A stretch of 20,939 nucleotides of DNA. Source: a virus. This document shows positions 15,418 to 20,913 of the stretch, piece by piece. The DNA is taken from IMG/VR virus record IMGVR_UViG_3300008105_000029, positions 1 to 20,939 of that record. The stretch is one strand, 5' to 3'. The position numbers were made by a program, and so were the translations under genes. The notes beneath the pieces were generated by a model. That model made no database searches. It worked only from the letters and a program-made list of their open reading frames with translations, and was not told the DNA's origin. Each line of letters begins with the position of its first letter. Position 1 is the first letter of the stretch.

Positions 15418-16078
15418 ATACATTCAATCACTTAATAAGCCAACAGACTTAAATATCGACATATACGGTATATGCTTTAAAGATTCTCAAAATACAGAGT
15501 ACAAGCGAATATATAATAAAGTTTGCACAATAGCTGAAAAGTCATATTTATTTGAGTACAATGTTATTTTAAACACTTCGATAGTAAACGAATACGCAGG
15601 CTTTTTTAGTTGGAAATTTCGAGCTAAAACAGGAATGAATAAGCGAGTTTTATTTAATCTACTTTTAGACAATCATTACTGGAATTACGAAGTTATTAAT
15701 CTTTGCGAACCTTTGCCAAAACCTTACCTAGAATTTTCTGAAACCAATCACAAAGGATTTATAGACCTATTCACGTCAATATGTGCTGATTTAGGACTTA
15801 AAGTCAACGAGCCTAAACATACTATCTACTCTAATTTTTTTATCGCTAAAAAAGACGTTTTTATAGAGTATCAGGAACTGTTAAAAAAGGCTATTGAATT
15901 ACTAGAAACTAAGTATAAAAAAGAGGCTTGGAACGATTCAGGATACAAAGGACTGCCAAAAGAAAGACTAAAAGAAGCGACAGGATTAGACCATTACACT
16001 TTTCACACTTTTATTTTAGAGCGGTTAATGAGTGTATGGATTGACAATAAAAACATTAAAACATTAGATTTGATATAA
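15410..16078 (+). CDS. Glycosyltransferase-like protein
   Basis: 222 residues from the ATG at 15410; an in-frame TTG at 15401 would add three residues. Features resemble the polysaccharide-biosynthesis type related to DUF4422 enzymes: NEYAGFFSWKFRAKTGM (about 60-76), YSNFFIAKKDVFIEYQELLKKAIELLE (about 141-167) and a closing FILERLMSVWIDNKN. It probably modifies a glycan. The TAA stop (16076-16078) is contained in the left end of attC-1 (ATATAAC), as for other genes preceding attC sites in this window. Family call is tentative. Confidence 0.7.
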   Translation: MIKYIQSLNKPTDLNIDIYGICFKDSQNTEYKRIYNKVCTIAEKSYLFEYNVILNTSIVNEYAGFFSWKFRAKTGMNKRVLFNLLLDNHYWNYEVINLCEPLPKPYLEFSETNHKGFIDLFTSICADLGLKVNEPKHTIYSNFFIAKKDVFIEYQELLKKAIELLETKYKKEAWNDSGYKGLPKERLKEATGLDHYTFHTFILERLMSVWIDNKNIKTLDLI

Positions 16079-16169
16079 CGTTATCTGGCTTGGCGTTAGT
16101 GCCACCTTGCACGAACTTTAAATTTAGGCACAAACTATCTGGTGGCATTACGCCAAACCCGTGTTATAG
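16073..16169 (+). repeat. attC-1, integron-type recombination site
   Basis: A 97-base imperfect palindrome. Left end ATATAAC (16073-16079), left arm GGCTTGGCGTTAGTGCCACC (16087-16106), right arm GGTGGCATTACGCCAAACC (16141-16159), right core GTTATAG (16163-16169). The arms pair with one extra base on the left and two transition mismatches. AAC is on the left and GTT on the right, as in attC. Cleavage would be after G16163. The left end holds the stop codon of the upstream gene. The T-rich run after it could also act as a terminator. Confidence 0.8.
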
Positions 16170-16502
16170 GATAGTTTTATTTTTTTTGTGGGTTGGCAAT
16201 AAACAAATTTAAAAGATGAACTTATTCAAAAAATTATTTATCCCTAATGGGCAAAAAGAACCTGTAACAGCTTACGAAACTTGGGTTGTTAGATGGAGAA
16301 GCAGACACGGACAATATGGAAGTGATACGCAAGATGAATGCGAAATATTTACAACAAAAGAAGATGCTGAAAAATTTGCAACACAATTAAAAGAAGCGTT
16401 TAAGTTGATAAAACATTCGTCTGGTAATAGAGTAGAAGTTTCTAAGAACTAATGGTGCGTTGGGAAAAAATAAAATTTCCTATAACTCGCAGATATACGA
16501 AC
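16164..16502 (+). mobile_element. Solitary integron-type gene cassette A
   Basis: Begins TTATAGGA directly after the G of attC-1 and ends TCCTATAAC (16478-16486), the exact reverse complement of GTTATAGGA (16163-16171). This self-complementarity of a cassette's own two ends is the hallmark of integron cassettes. It carries one 78-residue ORF. The attC expected at its right end is only a left half. It lies between two phage glycosyltransferase-like genes. Confidence 0.75.
16216..16452 (+). CDS. Cassette A protein, unknown function
   Basis: 78 residues, soluble: WVVRWRSRHGQYGSDTQDECEIFTTKEDAEKFATQLKEAFKLIKH in the middle, predicted beta-beta then an amphipathic helix. It starts 47 bases after the attC-1 core, the classical arrangement in which the start codon belongs to the cassette itself. 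I recognise no function. Its neighbours are phage glycosyltransferases, to which it need not be related. Confidence 0.75.
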   Translation: MNLFKKLFIPNGQKEPVTAYETWVVRWRSRHGQYGSDTQDECEIFTTKEDAEKFATQLKEAFKLIKHSSGNRVEVSKN

Positions 16503-16511
16503 TTTTTGTAA
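16480..16511 (+). repeat. attC-2, left half only
   Basis: CTATAAC followed by TCGCAGATATACGAAC, five T, then GTAA. The expected right arm (GTTCGTATATCTGCG) does not occur in the next several hundred bases, so the site is truncated. The 20 bases 16483-16502 recur exactly at 20911-20930. Confidence 0.6.
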
Positions 16512-16547
16512 CACAAATTTGACTTAAACACTTATAAACACTAAAAA

Positions 16548-17252
16548 ATGATAGGACTTGTTTGCATAGCAAAAGACGAAAACCAATACTTTGAAGAATG
16601 GATAAGACACCATTTGAAAGTAGGGTTTGACTATGTTTTTATTTATGATAATAACTCAAAAGAACCTATTGAAATACCATTTAATTTATTTCATAAAGTA
16701 ACTATTATAAAATGGAATGATTCTGAATTTGGAAGCCAGTCAAGAGCTTATATGGACGCTTGTATTAAATGTAAAGATTGGAGCTACTTAGCATTCTTAG
16801 ACGTTGACGAGTTTTATATTTCAACTACAATGAATGTGAAATTAGATTTAAAAAGTTTAAATTATCCAATTGCACTAGGTATTTATTGGAGAATATACGG
16901 AAATCCTAAACCATTTGAAACTAGACAACCTATAGAAAACTACATCCATTGGCACGGTGACAAACATATAAAATCAATAATACAACCTACTTTTGTCAAA
17001 TCATTTCCAGACCCTCACAAAGCGGAACTAATTAACGAAAAAAAAGGAATGTATATTGACGAAAATAATAATCAAATACTAAACCCTACAGGCGTTCACA
17101 CTTCTAAAAACATTTGGATTAAGCACGTATTCACTCGCAGCCGTCAAGAATTTGCAGAAAAAATGGAACGTGGTGACGCTAATACTCGAGAAAAAAACCG
17201 AACTTGGGAAGACTTCGAGCATTATAATTCTCTTTGTATTAATTTAGATTGA
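16548..17252 (+). CDS. GT-A glycosyltransferase (family 2/92-like)
   Basis: 234 residues. IAKDENQYFEEWIRHHLKVG (7-26) and FIYDNNS (31-37) are the start of this enzyme type, and LAFLDVDEFY (81-90) contains the DxD metal/nucleotide-sugar site. A later HTSKNIWIKHVFTRSRQEFAEKM segment is also characteristic. It transfers sugars to a glycan acceptor. It begins just after the truncated attC-2; the 45 bases between hold only A/T-rich leader sequence. Confidence 0.85.
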   Translation: MIGLVCIAKDENQYFEEWIRHHLKVGFDYVFIYDNNSKEPIEIPFNLFHKVTIIKWNDSEFGSQSRAYMDACIKCKDWSYLAFLDVDEFYISTTMNVKLDLKSLNYPIALGIYWRIYGNPKPFETRQPIENYIHWHGDKHIKSIIQPTFVKSFPDPHKAELINEKKGMYIDENNNQILNPTGVHTSKNIWIKHVFTRSRQEFAEKMERGDANTREKNRTWEDFEHYNSLCINLD

Positions 17253-17253
17253 G

Positions 17254-17273
17254 TATCTTTGAATAGTAATTAA
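17254..17273 (+). promoter_or_regulatory. Recurrent promoter-leader module, copy 3
   Basis: TATCTTTG (17254-17261), four bases, GTAATTAA (17266-17273), then ATTTTAAAACA to the ATG at 17285. The box follows the stop of the glycosyltransferase gene at once. Confidence 0.6.
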
Positions 17274-17284
17274 ATTTTAAAACA

Positions 17285-17515
17285 ATGATAAATATATGCG
17301 AAAAGAAAAAATTCTGGACTAGAACCAAGGCTTTTATGGAGTCAAAAAGATTGAAAAATGAAGGCAAAATATATGCAGACCAAATATTATATCAATACTA
17401 TTGTAAAGAATGTCTAGCTTGGCATAACTCAAAAATAACCGAACAAGAGTATAATAAAAAATACAATGAAAGTAAATTGCAGCGAATAGAGAGACTGCTT
17501 AAAGAAAAATTTTAA
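17285..17515 (+). CDS. Small protein with CxxC motif
   Basis: 76 residues, basic. Residues 38-46 read YYCKECLAW followed by H, a C-x2-C...H arrangement of the small zinc-binding phage proteins that end in a W-H motif. The rest is helical. Function unknown. It has its own promoter-leader module. Confidence 0.7.
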   Translation: MINICEKKKFWTRTKAFMESKRLKNEGKIYADQILYQYYCKECLAWHNSKITEQEYNKKYNESKLQRIERLLKEKF

Positions 17516-17533
17516 CCATTAAACAATATAAAA

Positions 17534-17707
17534 ATGAAAAAGAATGAACAAATTTTTGATACATTATTGCTCTTAACAACATTATTTCTTATGTGCTTTA
17601 CAGCATATAAATATATAATATTAAATATTGAGCCAACAAATTCGGATATTTACTTTTTAATTGGATTAACTTCAGCATTACTTATTCCTAAAAAATATCA
17701 GGATTAA
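17534..17707 (+). CDS. 57-residue two-helix membrane protein
   Basis: MKKNEQIFDTLLLLTTLFLMCFTAYKYIILNI... with a second hydrophobic segment IYFLIGLTSALLIP and a polar end KKYQD. The leader ATTAAACAATATAAAA before the ATG resembles that of the gene at 13545. Eighteen bases after the previous stop, so probably co-transcribed. Unknown function. Confidence 0.65.
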   Translation: MKKNEQIFDTLLLLTTLFLMCFTAYKYIILNIEPTNSDIYFLIGLTSALLIPKKYQD

Positions 17708-17718
17708 AATATAATCAC

Positions 17719-17726
17719 TATCTTTG
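17719..17726 (+). promoter_or_regulatory. Promoter of small RNA 2
   Basis: TATCTTTG identical to the boxes of the recurrent modules, but not followed by GTAATTAA or by a gene. A -33 box is not evident. Confidence 0.5.
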
Positions 17727-17732
17727 CAGTAG

Positions 17733-17826
17733 ATTTTTTATTGTGTTTTGAGAGGCGCAACGCCCTCAGTCATTTTTTTAAATTTACTTTAATTACAACA
17801 AGCCACCTTAATAAGTGGCTTTTTTT
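17733..17826 (+). ncRNA. Small RNA 2, stand-alone unit
   Basis: About 95 bases between a TATCTTTG box and an intrinsic terminator, without ORF. A strong GC hairpin lies at 17749-17768: TGAG, bulged A, GGCG, loop CAA, CGCC, CTCA. It is followed by a T-rich single-stranded stretch (17772-17795). This stem / unpaired U-rich / terminator layout is common for small regulatory RNAs. It may alternatively be only a 3' end of the upstream transcript. No family recognised. Confidence 0.55.
17800..17826 (+). terminator. Intrinsic terminator of small RNA 2
   Basis: AAGCCAC pairs with GTGGCTT around the loop CTTAATAA, followed by a T run to 17826. It insulates the next promoter module at 17850. Confidence 0.8.
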
Positions 17827-17849
17827 ATGTCCATTTGTGAAATTATTTG

Positions 17850-17869
17850 TACTTTTGCAAAGTAATTAA
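17850..17869 (+). promoter_or_regulatory. Recurrent promoter-leader module, copy 4
   Basis: TACTTTTG (17850-17857), four bases, GTAATTAA (17862-17869), then A-rich sequence to the ATG at 17880. Confidence 0.6.
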
Positions 17870-17879
17870 ACTCAAAAAA

Positions 17880-18203
17880 ATGACATTAATAAACCCCTTC
17901 TCAGTAGCATTAAGCAAACACCCATTTATGGAAGCTAAAAGCAATCCTGTATATTCTAATGGAGATTATCGAATATTTAAGCACGTAGATAAACATTATC
18001 TGCATACGTTTAAAAATATAATCATAGCAGAACGGAGCGGAATAAACAAGGAAATGATAGACAATTTAGCAGCGAATACACCGCCAATAGATAAAATATA
18101 CCATGACTTTGAACGACCAAAAGAAGCTATATTAGAAGGCATTGCAGCAGCCGAAAAATTAGACTTTAAAATTATAAACTCAAACCAATTAGAACTATTT
18201 TAA
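17880..18203 (+). CDS. Hypothetical accessory protein
   Basis: 107 residues from the ATG at 17880; an in-frame TTG at 17847 lies upstream of the promoter box and is rejected. The centre (GDYRIFKHVDKHYLHTFKNIIIAERSGINKEMIDNLA) looks like a compact alpha/beta domain and the C-terminus ends NSNQLELF. No recognised family. Two bases separate its stop from the next ATG. Confidence 0.75.
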   Translation: MTLINPFSVALSKHPFMEAKSNPVYSNGDYRIFKHVDKHYLHTFKNIIIAERSGINKEMIDNLAANTPPIDKIYHDFERPKEAILEGIAAAEKLDFKIINSNQLELF

Positions 18204-18204
18204 T

Positions 18205-18435
18205 ATGAGACCACGTATAACAAAAAAAGAAGAACGAATAAGCCTAGTAACTTCCAATGTTTTCAAACTAGGCGAAGGGTTTAGAGTATTCGTAAAAAAT
18301 ACCAACGTGCCTAAATTTGTCCATGCCTCAGAAGAAGAAGCGATAAAAGAGGCTATAAGATTAGCACAAATGACTGGCAAAACTACCTATGTAGCTAAGT
18401 TTTTATATGAAGTTAAGCCAGAAAAGCAAAAATAG
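18205..18435 (+). CDS. Small basic hypothetical protein
   Basis: 76 residues, beta-beta-alpha appearance: GEGFRVFVKNTNVPKFVHASEEEAIKEAIRLAQMTGKTTYVAKFLYEV. It is co-transcribed with the preceding gene. Unknown function. Confidence 0.7.
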   Translation: MRPRITKKEERISLVTSNVFKLGEGFRVFVKNTNVPKFVHASEEEAIKEAIRLAQMTGKTTYVAKFLYEVKPEKQK

Positions 18436-18523
18436 TAGGTATTGATTATCAATGCTTTATAAATAGAAAAGTTAAAGTTTATTAAAAAATAGAGATAAAA
18501 GCTGCAATTTTAAAAAACTATCT

Positions 18524-18543
18524 TATCTTTGCAGAGTAATTAA
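18524..18543 (+). promoter_or_regulatory. Recurrent promoter-leader module, copy 5
   Basis: TATCTTTG (18524-18531), four bases, GTAATTAA (18536-18543), then a longer A/T-rich leader to the ATG at 18567. The 88-base gap before it (18436-18523) has no other feature that I can see. Confidence 0.6.
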
Positions 18544-18566
18544 TCAAACAAATAAAATTTAATCAA

Positions 18567-18761
18567 ATGAAAAATTATAACGTAACAATTAAGGGCATTC
18601 AGTCTCACATAAAAGGCAATTTTTTTGAAAATCAAAGCGAAAACCAAGTCGAACTTATTTTAGATAAGTATCTTGATTCAGATTTTTGCAGACCTAAATT
18701 TGACGGCAATTATTATGAGCTGAATGGTGACCAAGTTATATGTATTGAAGAATCAATTTAA
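18567..18761 (+). CDS. Small hypothetical protein
   Basis: 64 residues, slightly acidic, beta-rich (MKNYNVTIKGIQSHIKGNFF... NYYELNGDQVICIEESI). First gene of the last promoter-leader module, probably co-transcribed with the next three. Unknown function. Confidence 0.65.
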   Translation: MKNYNVTIKGIQSHIKGNFFENQSENQVELILDKYLDSDFCRPKFDGNYYELNGDQVICIEESI

Positions 18762-18779
18762 CCAACTAAAACAAATCAA

Positions 18780-19133
18780 ATGAAAATTTCAAAAGAATAT
18801 TTACAAGGGTACGCAGATTGCGCTATCAAATTATCAGACTTTGACACTGACTTAAATGTTACAGCCAAAGTATATTTTATCGACTTAACTCAAGACTTCC
18901 AAGTTGAATTAAGTTGGGCTACAGGATACGACAATGCAACAGACGAAGAAGTTATAGAAACCGCTGAATTTTCAATATCAGACGATTTAATAAGTTTTGA
19001 ACAATTTGAGGCTGACTTCAATATGAAACTAGATGAAATAAGCAAAGTAGTCTATGATGATGAATATGACAGCAAACAGGCTGAAATGGAATTTAGAGAG
19101 GATATGAAATTTGAGTGCAATAGAGGCAATTAA
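18780..19133 (+). CDS. Acidic hypothetical protein
   Basis: 117 residues, strongly acidic through the second half (DNATDEEVIETAEFSISDDLISFEQFEADFNMKLDE). Small, acidic phage proteins of this kind often inhibit host factors, some as DNA mimics; that is speculation here. No recognised domain. Confidence 0.7.
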   Translation: MKISKEYLQGYADCAIKLSDFDTDLNVTAKVYFIDLTQDFQVELSWATGYDNATDEEVIETAEFSISDDLISFEQFEADFNMKLDEISKVVYDDEYDSKQAEMEFREDMKFECNRGN

Positions 19134-19148
19134 GTAAAAAATAAACAA

Positions 19149-19352
19149 ATGAAAGTCAAAGAAGCAATAGCAAAACTGAAAAGCTATATACACACCTTGG
19201 ACGTTTTAATCAAAGAATCCAAAGGCGGTCAGTTCTTAATAAGACAGCGAGAACGTGCCGTGCGAGAATTGATTTTAAGCGTATACCAAACGGTAGAACC
19301 CGAAGCTGAAATATTAGTAGCTGACATAGATTTATTAATTACTTTAAATTAA
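19149..19352 (+). CDS. Small helical protein
   Basis: 67 residues, almost entirely predicted helix: basic N-terminal two thirds (KVKEAIAKLKSYIHTL, RQRERAVRELILSV) and an acidic end. Unknown function. Part of the same transcript. Confidence 0.65.
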   Translation: MKVKEAIAKLKSYIHTLDVLIKESKGGQFLIRQRERAVRELILSVYQTVEPEAEILVADIDLLITLN

Positions 19353-19357
19353 AACCA

Positions 19358-19633
19358 ATGAAATTAAATAACAATCAATTAATAGCCGTTATAATAGGCT
19401 TAGGTCTTGCAATCGCATTTATTTTAGGAATAACGACTTTTTCTATTAGTCAGGTTTTAACGGCTTATAATAAGATAAAAATCGAAAACACGACTTTAAA
19501 AGCCGAAAACAATGAAATAAAAATAGAGAACAAAGGACTTTGGAATTTAATTAAAATAAAAGACGACCAGATAGTTTGTCATTATACCCATACAGAGGTT
19601 AAGTCGGATTTTAGAGTCATTAATAAAAGATAA
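19358..19633 (+). CDS. Membrane-anchored coiled-coil protein
   Basis: 91 residues. Residues 8-35 form one membrane segment (LIAVIIGLGLAIAFILGITTF), followed by a short coiled coil (KIKIENTTLKAENNEIKIENKGLWNLIKIKDDQ). The TAA stop (19631-19633) is inside the left end of attC-3 (AGATAAC). A spanin-like shape, but far from the lysis genes. Unknown function. Confidence 0.7.
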   Translation: MKLNNNQLIAVIIGLGLAIAFILGITTFSISQVLTAYNKIKIENTTLKAENNEIKIENKGLWNLIKIKDDQIVCHYTHTEVKSDFRVINKR

Positions 19634-19760
19634 CGCCCGTCAGCTTTCTGAAGATGCGGTTTTAAAAAGTAAATATAAATTAAAAATAGTAAATATCAAA
19701 TTATGAGTAAATTAAATTTCAAGGCAGTCAGCAGCCTTTTTAGAAAACTGACAGTTATAC
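19628..19760 (+). repeat. attC-3
   Basis: Left end AGATAAC (19628-19634), left arm GTCAGCTTTCT (19639-19649), right arm AGAAAACTGAC (19742-19752), core GTTATAC (19754-19760). Arms match at 10 of 11 positions, with weaker pairing further in. The loop contains the ATG (19703) of the next gene. The left end supplies the stop of the previous gene. Confidence 0.75.
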
Positions 19761-19942
19761 GAGGTTTTGATATATTTATATACAGTGTAGCATTTATTTT
19801 TGGCGTTATCTATTTGCCATTTTTTATAACAGCTATCGTATTTCGATTAATGTATCGTATTTTAATTTATCCAATTCGCCAAAAAAATGCGGAAATGAAT
19901 GTTTATGGTAAGTTACAGGAAAAATGTAATCTAAACTGGTAA
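19703..19942 (+). CDS. Cassette B membrane protein
   Basis: 79 residues. The first 17 (MSKLNFKAVSSLFRKLT) are encoded inside attC-3; the recombination triplet GTT is codon 18 (V), phase 0. The cassette's own part begins VIRGFDIFIYSVAFIFGVIYLPFFITAIVFRLMYRILIYP, a long hydrophobic region likely spanning the membrane, and ends with a polar tail. There is no ATG after the core until residue 49, so translation must start in the attC. Function unknown. Confidence 0.7.
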   Translation: MSKLNFKAVSSLFRKLTVIRGFDIFIYSVAFIFGVIYLPFFITAIVFRLMYRILIYPIRQKNAEMNVYGKLQEKCNLNW

Positions 19943-19947
19943 ATCTC

Positions 19948-20077
19948 GTATAACGGTCGCAGGTATGTTTAGTGCCTGATTTAAAAGTATAAACTTTCAA
20001 AATACATATAAAGATGAAAAAAGAACAAAACTTTAGCAGACCACAGAAACAGGCATTAAATATACCTGTTGTTATGG
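19948..20077 (+). repeat. attC-4
   Basis: Left end GTATAAC (19948-19954), left arm CAGGTATGTTTAGTGCCTG (19960-19978), right arm CAGGCATTAAATATACCTG (20050-20068), core GTTATGG (20071-20077). Arms match at 17 of 19 positions. The extended left end CTCGTATAAC (19945-19954) is the exact complement of the start of cassette B (19754-19763). The loop holds the ATG at 20014. Confidence 0.85.
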
Positions 20078-20250
20078 GTAGTTTTTTATTAATGCTATTC
20101 AATGCTGGTGGTACTATTGCTTGGATAAATTTATATACTTCTGGTAGAAATACAGAATGGTGGGTATTTGCATTAATAACTGTGTGTGGATTGGCTGCAC
20201 TAATATTTGCATCGAAGTTTGCAAAAAGCATTCGTGGGTGGCTTTTTTAA
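20014..20250 (+). CDS. Cassette C membrane protein
   Basis: 78 residues with two membrane segments (about 21-41 and 50-66) and a basic end FAKSIRGWLF. Residues 1-19 (MKKEQNFSRPQKQALNIPV) lie in attC-4; GTT of the core is codon 20, phase 0. An ATG directly after the core (20074) could give a 58-residue form. The end of the gene contains AAAAAGC/GCTTTTT (20223-20247), a possible weak terminator. Function unknown. Confidence 0.7.
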   Translation: MKKEQNFSRPQKQALNIPVVMGSFLLMLFNAGGTIAWINLYTSGRNTEWWVFALITVCGLAALIFASKFAKSIRGWLF

Positions 20251-20256
20251 AATTAC

Positions 20257-20389
20257 CCATAACGTTTTGGGGCTTTACGTAGTGGGGGATTATACCCACA
20301 AAAGCTCAATAGAAGTACAAAAGTTTAATAAAAGGACAAAAGTATGATAGAAGAACAAAAGCCCCCATTACGTAAAACCCCTGTTATAA
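20257..20389 (+). repeat. attC-5
   Basis: Left end CCATAAC (20257-20263), left arm GGGGCTTTACGTAGTGGGGG (20269-20288), right arm CCCCCATTACGTAAAACCCC (20362-20381), core GTTATAA (20383-20389). Arms match at 18 of 20 positions. TACCCATAAC (20254-20263) complements the start of cassette C (20071-20080) at all ten bases. The loop holds the ATG at 20344. Confidence 0.87.
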
Positions 20390-20634
20390 GCAGTTGCGAT
20401 TGCTTAGTAGGATTTCTTAGCGGAGAAAAAGTAAACAAATCTACTATTGATTATGAGGTAGAAAGGATTGTAAACATTCAACCAACTTTCAAAAAGTATG
20501 GCTTATTGAATGGAGAACCACAAAATAAAAGTCAAATAGTAGATGGGAGAAAAGGATATTTAAGCAGATTTGTTTACTGTCCTTATTGTGGCGAAAAGGT
20601 AAATTGGAAGCAGGTTCTTAGCAATTGCTTATAA
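20344..20634 (+). CDS. Cassette D zinc-ribbon-like protein
   Basis: 96 residues. Residues 1-13 (MIEEQKPPLRKTP) are encoded in attC-5 and GTT of the core is codon 14, phase 0. The body has SSCDCLVGFLSGEKVN near the start and VYCPYCGEKVNWKQV near the end: two Cys pairs (CxC and CxxC) that could bind zinc. No start codon exists after the core in the first half of the gene, so it depends on the ATG inside attC. The TAA stop lies in the left end of attC-6. Function unknown. Confidence 0.75.
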   Translation: MIEEQKPPLRKTPVISSCDCLVGFLSGEKVNKSTIDYEVERIVNIQPTFKKYGLLNGEPQNKSQIVDGRKGYLSRFVYCPYCGEKVNWKQVLSNCL

Positions 20635-20761
20635 CGTGATGCGTATTGCTGACGTTGCCAATTTAAAAAACAAATGTTAAATACTTAAATAAGGGTTGAT
20701 ATGAAAATCGAAGTTACAATTACAGATGATGCTGGCAATGTTCAGCAATACGTTGTTAGCG
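20629..20761 (+). repeat. attC-6
   Basis: Left end TTATAAC (20629-20635), left arm CGTATTGCTGACGTTGCCA (20642-20660), right arm TGGCAATGTTCAGCAATACG (20733-20752), core GTTAGCG (20755-20761). The arms pair with one extra base on the right and one G/A transition. GCTTATAAC (20627-20635) complements the start of cassette D exactly; over 15 bases the match is 14. The loop holds the ATG at 20701. Confidence 0.87.
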
Positions 20762-20913
20762 GTTCGTTGCTTTCTGATGAAGAAATAGAAGAATATGCTA
20801 AAAACGTTTATGGTGAAGAAGGTGAAATTTGGAAGCGAATTACTAATAGTTTTATAGTTGGTGCTAAATGGGCAAGAGATGTGTTGAAAGCACGTCAAAG
20901 CAATGACCGCTAA
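20701..20913 (+). CDS. Cassette E small soluble protein
   Basis: 70 residues. Residues 1-18 (MKIEVTITDDAGNVQQYV) come from attC-6 and the core GTT is codon 19, phase 0. The remainder SGSLLSDEEIEEYAKNVYGEEGEIWKRITNSFIVGAKWARDVL is helical and acidic, then basic. A TTG four codons after the core is an alternative start. The TAA stop is part of the left end of attC-7. Function unknown. Confidence 0.7.
   Translation: MKIEVTITDDAGNVQQYVVSGSLLSDEEIEEYAKNVYGEEGEIWKRITNSFIVGAKWARDVLKARQSNDR

Noticed and set aside
16500-16700. Right arm for attC-2
   Set aside because: Searched by eye for GTTCGTATATCTGCG or a near match followed by GTT; none found, so the site is reported as a half site.
17847-17879. 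TTG start for the gene at 17880
   Set aside because: It lies upstream of and across the TACTTTTG box and GTAATTAA leader, so it would not be in the mRNA.
13511-19634. A giant cassette from GTTATCTTT (13511) to AAAGATAAC (19626-19634)
   Set aside because: The nine-base complementarity is real, but 13511-13520 is a promoter box of a recurrent type and the interval contains another attC and cassette. Most likely coincidence.
19833-20231. 132-codon open frame on the minus strand across cassettes B and C
   Set aside because: It crosses a recombination site and overlaps two plus-strand ORFs that fit the cassette structure; no start context or recognisable protein features. A shadow frame.
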